From positions 42,417 to 106,416 of the forward strand of contig JAIORD010000044.1 in NCBI GenBank assembly GCA_021108275.1: a stretch of DNA of 64,000 nucleotides. Reading direction: 5' to 3'. Under the pieces are notes generated by a model. It had not been told where the DNA came from, ran no database searches, and saw only the letters and a list, made by a program, of their open reading frames with translations. Below, piece after piece: positions 63,886 to 64,000 of the stretch. The number at the start of each line of letters is the position of its first letter. The stretch's first letter is position 1. The translations under genes were made by a program, and so were the position numbers. The stretch comes from Methanococcoides sp. (GTDB lineage: Archaea > Halobacteriota > Methanosarcinia > Methanosarcinales > Methanosarcinaceae).

Positions 63886-64000
63886 TCACTTCTTCTTTGA
63901 AGTTGCTGATACCATACTAAGATTTACAGCAGCCATCTTGTCAACATGTGCCTCATGCTGTGAGTAGAACCACATTGGGACATACAAAGCAAGCACACAA
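63886..64000 (-). CDS. C-terminal part of a membrane protein (5' end outside window)
   Basis: The last 37 codons read ALYVPMWFYSQHEAHVDKMA, then AVNLSMVSATSKKK and TGA at 63886-63888. The visible part is a hydrophobic helix followed by a polar tail, so a membrane protein is likely; too short to name. Confidence 0.5.
   Translation of the reverse strand, partial: CVLALYVPMWFYSQHEAHVDKMAAVNLSMVSATSKKK

Overview
The window looks like chromosomal DNA of a methylotrophic methanogen of the Methanosarcinaceae; Methanococcoides-like is a guess from gene content and moderate-to-low G+C. The clearest marker is the molybdenum-type formylmethanofuran dehydrogenase operon fmdEFACDB (52999-58904) with an fdhD gene directly downstream. 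AMP phosphorylase, Trm56, a Thi4 thiazole synthase and GGAGG/GGTG ribosome-binding sites agree with a euryarchaeon. I read the stop codons of about 50 complete genes and all are TAA or TGA. TAG occurs inside two otherwise intact genes, which fits the pyrrolysine-coding habit of this family.

Layout. 1-20.6 kb is an A+T-rich accessory region. It holds a partial SNF2 helicase, a TPR protein, small unknown genes, several nuclease-like proteins (GIY-YIG, PD-(D/E)XK), a pair of zinc-finger genes including one with twelve C2H2 fingers, and broken gene fragments. It ends with an integrated element: winged-helix protein, ribbon-helix-helix protein, SF3 helicase/primase and tyrosine recombinase (14.6-20.6 kb). 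From 20.7 kb the DNA is core-like: a TauE permease / RCK / potassium-channel operon, a site-2 protease, tRNA-Leu(CAA), two-subunit fumarase, a three-gene type IV pilus-like secretion cluster, AMP phosphorylase plus Trm56, and a Nif3-family gene. Next come a NadC/ModD-like gene, a histidine kinase, a CBS protein and a metal-stress operon (permease, DGC protein, thiol-redox protein) behind three inverted-repeat operators.

41-52 kb carries a glycosyltransferase, an ATPase/MscS pair, a lipoprotein with nine exact-length 74-residue repeats, a frameshifted nuclease and a decayed beta-helix surface protein. 52-59 kb is the fmd operon. 59-64 kb holds a NifS/NifU operon whose NifS lacks the PLP lysine, thi4, an HTH regulator that shares a palindrome with thi4, and a response regulator.

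How the parts work together. FmdEFACDB makes or oxidises formylmethanofuran and FdhD is a sulfur-transfer factor for molybdenum enzymes; the NadC/ModD-like gene may also be linked to molybdenum. The operators at 62.47 and 63.04 kb suggest one regulator controlling itself and thi4.

Most notable observations: in-frame UAG codons in a K+ channel and a NadC/ModD-like protein with no UAG terminators among the genes read; a poly-C2H2 archaeal protein with a very recent 216-bp duplication; a NifS homologue with its catalytic lysine replaced; and the thi4/HTH palindromes. At least five genes carry single-base frameshifts, several at short homopolymers, so sequencing error must be excluded before calling them pseudogenes.
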